A stretch of DNA of 10,441 nucleotides from Dissophora ornata (taxonomy: Eukaryota; Mortierellomycota; Mortierellomycetes; Mortierellales; Mortierellaceae), in the NCBI GenBank assembly GCA_025201705.1, contig MU617579.1, forward strand, positions 1 through 10,441, written 5' to 3'. The first letter of the stretch is position 1; each line of letters starts with the position of its first letter. This document shows positions 7,368 through 10,441 of the stretch, piece after piece. Under the pieces are notes generated by a model, which saw only the letters and a program-made list of their open reading frames with translations, was not told the DNA's origin and made no database searches. A program made the translations under genes and the position numbers.

Positions 7368-9693
7368 TTAGCGCTTGAGAGCCTTGGATTGTTCAGGGTA
7401 ATCTCTTGCGAAAACAAGTTGTGAGTTGGCTGCCTCACGGAATCCAAGCGCACTCGTCAACTCTGCCTCTGTCCTGGCCATGTCAATCGACTTGTCAAAG
7501 AACTCGATGGCCCTCTCAATCTTGCCCTGCTGGAGGAAAAGTTGTCCAAGAGTGGCAATAGCAACATCGCACTCAGGATCGGCTAAAAGAATAGGAATAA
7601 ACAACGGGTCAGATTTGGGTCATGAAACACAAGCCATTATCCTTGAAGTGTTCCAAGAGAGATGAACCACTTACACTCAAGGGATTGGAGACACAAGCGC
7701 TCGGCACCAGCTGGGTCCTGCTTCCATTGGAACACCAAGAGAGCCTTGTTAATATAAGGGAGGGGGTTCGATGGCTTCAGCTTGATAGCCTTGTCGAAAC
7801 GTTCAAAGGCCTGGTCAAACTGCTGCTGATCCAGCAACAACTCTCCGTAGTAGTTGTTAACATCGCCCGAATCCGGGAAGTCCTTGAGAGCCTTCTTAAA
7901 GATGTTCATGGCGTCTGAGATGTTTCCGAGCTTGTATTGGGCCACACCGTACTGGATGTGCGAGAACACAAACTTGGGCTCCAGCTCAATCGACTTCACG
8001 TAGTCCCTGGCAGCACTCTCGTACTCTCCTGTGATGAAGAAGACCTGGCCACTATAAAAACCACAGCGAACCTCATATGATGTCAGAATCGCTCTAGTAC
8101 ATCACAATCAAAAGTCTGTTACATGCATGTCAGATAGTCCAGGATGCATACCGATGGTAGTAGATGTTGGGGTCCTCAGCGTCGATCGAGATCGCAGTCT
8201 CAAATTCGCCAAAGGTCTTGCCGGCGTCGCCCTGCTCCATGAAGATACTTCCACGCTTGATGTAGGTCTGAACATAGTTGGGATCCAGCTCAATAGCCTT
8301 GTCAAAGTCTGCCAAAGCCTTCTTTCCGTCGCCTATCAAGAACGTAAATGTGCCGCGCATGTTGAGGGCCTTGGCCATGTGGGTTGTGTCGAGCTCAATG
8401 GCCTTGTTGTAGGCCTCCATTGCTTGTTGGTACTCTCTCTGTGCAAGATAGTACTCTGCCAACTGGAACTGAGCATCGCCAGTCTCCACATTCTCAGGCT
8501 TGGTCTCAGGGACGTCAGTCTTTCTGAAAGAATCCAGGTAAGCAGACATGAACGTCCTTGAAGGGAGGCGCTCCTCACGCGTCTTCAAAATTTCCTTGGC
8601 CTTGACATCTGCCACCTTCTTCAAGTTACGCTCCATTGACTGGGCAAACGTTTCGTTCTTGAAACCGTCAAGGATACAGAGTGCTGTGTAATCATGCATG
8701 GCCTCCTGATGCTTGCCAGTACTCTCGTATGCATGGGCACGTCGTCCGAGCGCCTATATTTTGTTCCCAAGTGATTCGTCAGCAATTCAGCGCCCGGATA
8801 GTGCAGAAACAAGTAGTCCTTGCAGGATATGCAGCTTTAAGGGTAGTTTGATCTGTACCTTGACGTAGGTGGGGTTCATCTTCAGTGCCAAGGTGGTGTC
8901 CTCGATAACGTTTTCAAACTTTCCGATAACGGAGTAGCACGCAGCGCGGTTGCTATAGAACACTGGATCGGGGTTGAATGCGATTGCCTGAGAGTAGAGA
9001 CGGATTGCCTCCTCCCACTTCTTGGCAGAGTACATGCTGTTGCCGCGAGTCTTCAGGGTGTTGGCATGTTCCAAACGTTTCTACGTTGGATGATAAAACA
9101 AGTGAAACAGTTGAGCTTTTTTTGTCCTTTTCGCCTTCAGGCGCTTAGTGATCAAAAGAGAGTCGTCAAGTCGGTACCTGCTGAGTGAGTCCAGCAATAG
9201 TCGCGGCACTCATGGTTTCCACATCCTCATTTGACTCTGCTTCTTTGCCTTTCTCAGGAGCGGCTGGGCTATCGGCTGCTATGTCGGTGGATATTCAAGG
9301 AGGGTCCGTGGTCGTTAGATCTAAAGGCTCATGATCTAGCTTGAAAGGCAGAGACTGCAAGCCCCTGACATCCTTGAATGTTTAATCGAGAGATAAGATG
9401 GGGTATGTGTAGTATGTACCTTTATCCTCGGAAGTAGATTCCTTGTTGGAAGCGGCCTTCTTCTTGTTCTTCTTCTTCTTGCTCTTTGACTTTGTCGACT
9501 TTGGCTCGTCTGCGCCAGAGGTGGAGGAAGGGCGAGTGAGATAGTAGATACCGGCTCCTGCAAGCAAAGAGACCGAGGCAACAGCTGCGTAGAACTTCCA
9601 GTCCTTGTCCTGGACAAACTTCTGGACGGCACTTTGGCCGTTCGAAACGGGCACCGGTGCAGGGGCCTTGGCAGGGAAGTGTGCAGAGGACAT
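7368..9693 (-). CDS. TOM70: TOM70 mitochondrial preprotein import receptor
   Basis: This outer-membrane TPR receptor takes hydrophobic preproteins, such as carrier proteins, from cytosolic Hsp70/Hsp90 and passes them to the TOM pore. Exons are 9693-9420, 9278-9178, 9080-8859, 8753-8152, 8051-7675 and 7582-7368. All phases close and give 596 aa, close to yeast Tom70 at 617. A short N-terminal segment precedes a single membrane anchor at 34-52 (FYAAVASVSLLAGAGIYYL), followed by a Lys/Ser-rich linker, the usual signal-anchor topology with a cytosolic C-terminus. TPRs start near 128 and run to the C-terminus. The dicarboxylate-clamp residues that grip the EEVD tail of the chaperones are in place: N139 (RGN), N169 (FYSNRA), K199 and R203 (KALGRR). 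The C-terminal TPRs (ELDPNYVQTYIKRG, SIELEPKF, KLKPSNP) form the preprotein-binding part. I see no break or missing key residue. The start at 9693 is the first codon of the anchor-bearing exon and follows a long pyrimidine-rich leader. Confidence 0.95.
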
Positions 9694-10078
9694 TAGTGTA
9701 ATGAGGGAGCGAGGGTGGGGGAAGTAATGCGGAGGCGAAGAGGAGGGGGGAGGAGGGGGGGGGGAGAGAAGAGGAGAGAAAAGGAAAGATCAGAGATGCG
9801 CGGTTTCGATTTGTAGAATTCTGAATCTGAAATCCGACGAAAAAGGGAAGATCAAGGGACCGGATACACAACACACGCACACACACGCACCACACGTCTT
9901 CTGGGACAGGATGAGATGGACACACAGAACAGAGCACCGCTGCAATCTCTCACGGGCCGGGCGCACACACGTGAGAGTTACACGGGTCTACCCTGCCTAA
10001 AATAAAAATCTCGGCACTGGCAGAGTCTACGTCACAGTCGCACTTTGGCTGGAATGCATTTGGTCTACCACCAATGAT
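9694..10078 (-). promoter_or_regulatory. TOM70 promoter and leader region
   Basis: This 385-bp gap lies between the stop of the upstream gene and the TOM70 ATG. On the minus strand the last 100 nt are strongly pyrimidine-rich (plus-strand G/A tract at about 9700-9785, including G10-type runs at 9747-9765). Further up are a CACGTG E-box at 9968-9973, a TGACGTA CRE/ATF-like site at 10028-10034, and a GT/AC-rich stretch at about 9865-9895. These are motif matches only. No ORF or RNA gene is evident. Confidence 0.4.
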
Positions 10079-10379
10079 CTATGCCCGTTTTTTGATCAAG
10101 TCGTCTACATCGAAGAGGATCTCCTTCACACGTACTTTAAACGACTTAAGCACGGCCAAGTCGCGCGTGTCTTTTAACTTCTCCACCGAGTTCTTCATTT
10201 TCGTGTGAAGGGCTAACAACTCGGCCCTTTCTTCCGCGAATTCTCGCCTTGCCTCCTCCGCCTGCTTTCGCTTCTTCGCATCCTCCTCGATCGCACGCTG
10301 AGCGTTGACAATCAGCAGAGCCTGCGCATTGCGCTCGGCGACAGTTGCCGGTAAAAAGTCTCTCAATTCTGGCCGCGGC

Positions 10380-10437
<58 letters not shown>

Positions 10438-10441
10438 CGTC
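10079..10441 (-). CDS. C-terminal part of an unidentified coiled-coil protein (truncated by window edge)
   Basis: The frame enters at the window edge and ends at TAG (10079-10081), giving 120 codons without an ATG in the correct frame near the edge. It reads Asp-Asp, 18 Asn, then KPRPELRDFLPATV, followed by a long charged helix rich in Ala, Glu, Lys and Arg (AQRAIEEDAKKRKQAEEAR, EERAELLALHTKM) and a final LKSFKVRVKEILFDVDDLI. This looks like a coiled coil of about 75 residues at the C-terminus. I do not recognise the family. The 5' part lies outside the window, so its size and other domains are unknown. Confidence 0.65.
10382..10435 (-). repeat. (AAC)18 microsatellite coding poly-Asn
   Basis: Eighteen uninterrupted AAC codons on the minus strand (GTT on the plus strand), preceded by two GAC codons, sit in the reading frame of the truncated coiled-coil gene. 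The run has no synonymous AAT changes, as expected of a recently expanded triplet repeat. Confidence 0.9.

Noticed and set aside
9461..9620. Lys-rich stretch of TOM70 exon 1 as a nuclear localisation signal
   Set aside because: It directly follows a membrane anchor at the N-terminus of a TPR receptor. A basic cytosolic flank of a signal anchor explains it better.
1..10441. CRISPR array, rRNA, tRNA or phage-type system
   Set aside because: No spaced direct repeats, no rRNA or tRNA sequence motifs and no phage-like genes are visible. The gene structure is spliced and eukaryotic.

Overview
The window is eukaryotic nuclear DNA. Three multi-exon protein genes and the 3' part of a fourth are all read from the minus strand. 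Introns are mostly 85-210 nt, with GTRNGN-type donors, AG acceptors and CTRAY-like branch sites. The encoded proteins have Ser/Thr/Pro-, Gln- and Asn-rich tracts, and the intergenic DNA is full of A, T, C and G homopolymers. Gene structure, compact spacing (about 350-390 bp) and the TOM70-type import receptor point to a fungus. An early-diverging lineage such as Mortierella-like Mucoromycota is my best guess, but that is an inference.

Layout from right to left, in the direction of transcription: (1) 10079-10441, the C-terminal part of an unidentified coiled-coil protein with an 18-residue Asn run at the window edge. (2) 7368-9693, a complete six-exon TOM70 mitochondrial preprotein receptor (596 aa). 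(3) 5700-7019, a three-exon SNAPIN-like BLOC-1/BORC subunit (371 aa) whose short helical core carries a disordered tail of about 255 residues. (4) 642-5318, a ten-exon gene (about 1050-1065 aa) for a PNUTS/Ppn1-type protein phosphatase 1 regulatory subunit. (5) 1-641, 3' flank with homopurine tracts and one doubtful 81-codon ORF.

The notable gene is number 4. Joining its exons gives, in order: a Ser/Thr/Pro-rich N-terminus, a complete 60-residue homeodomain, a TFIIS-N/LW domain, a basic RVxF-type PP1 docking motif, PNUTS-like W-P-P and EPDPEPEQP segments, and a Q/Y-rich prion-like tail. This order (homeodomain, LW domain, Q-rich tail) is that of plant LUMINIDEPENDENS, which has been linked to PP1 in a CPF-like phosphatase module. 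The PP1-binding half reads as animal PNUTS or fission-yeast Ppn1. The homeodomain has the usual core residues but has Arg where almost every homeodomain has Asn51.

The genes do not form a functional operon. Their products act in transcription termination and Pol II dephosphorylation, endolysosomal sorting, and mitochondrial import. Each has its own intergenic region, and I infer independent promoters.
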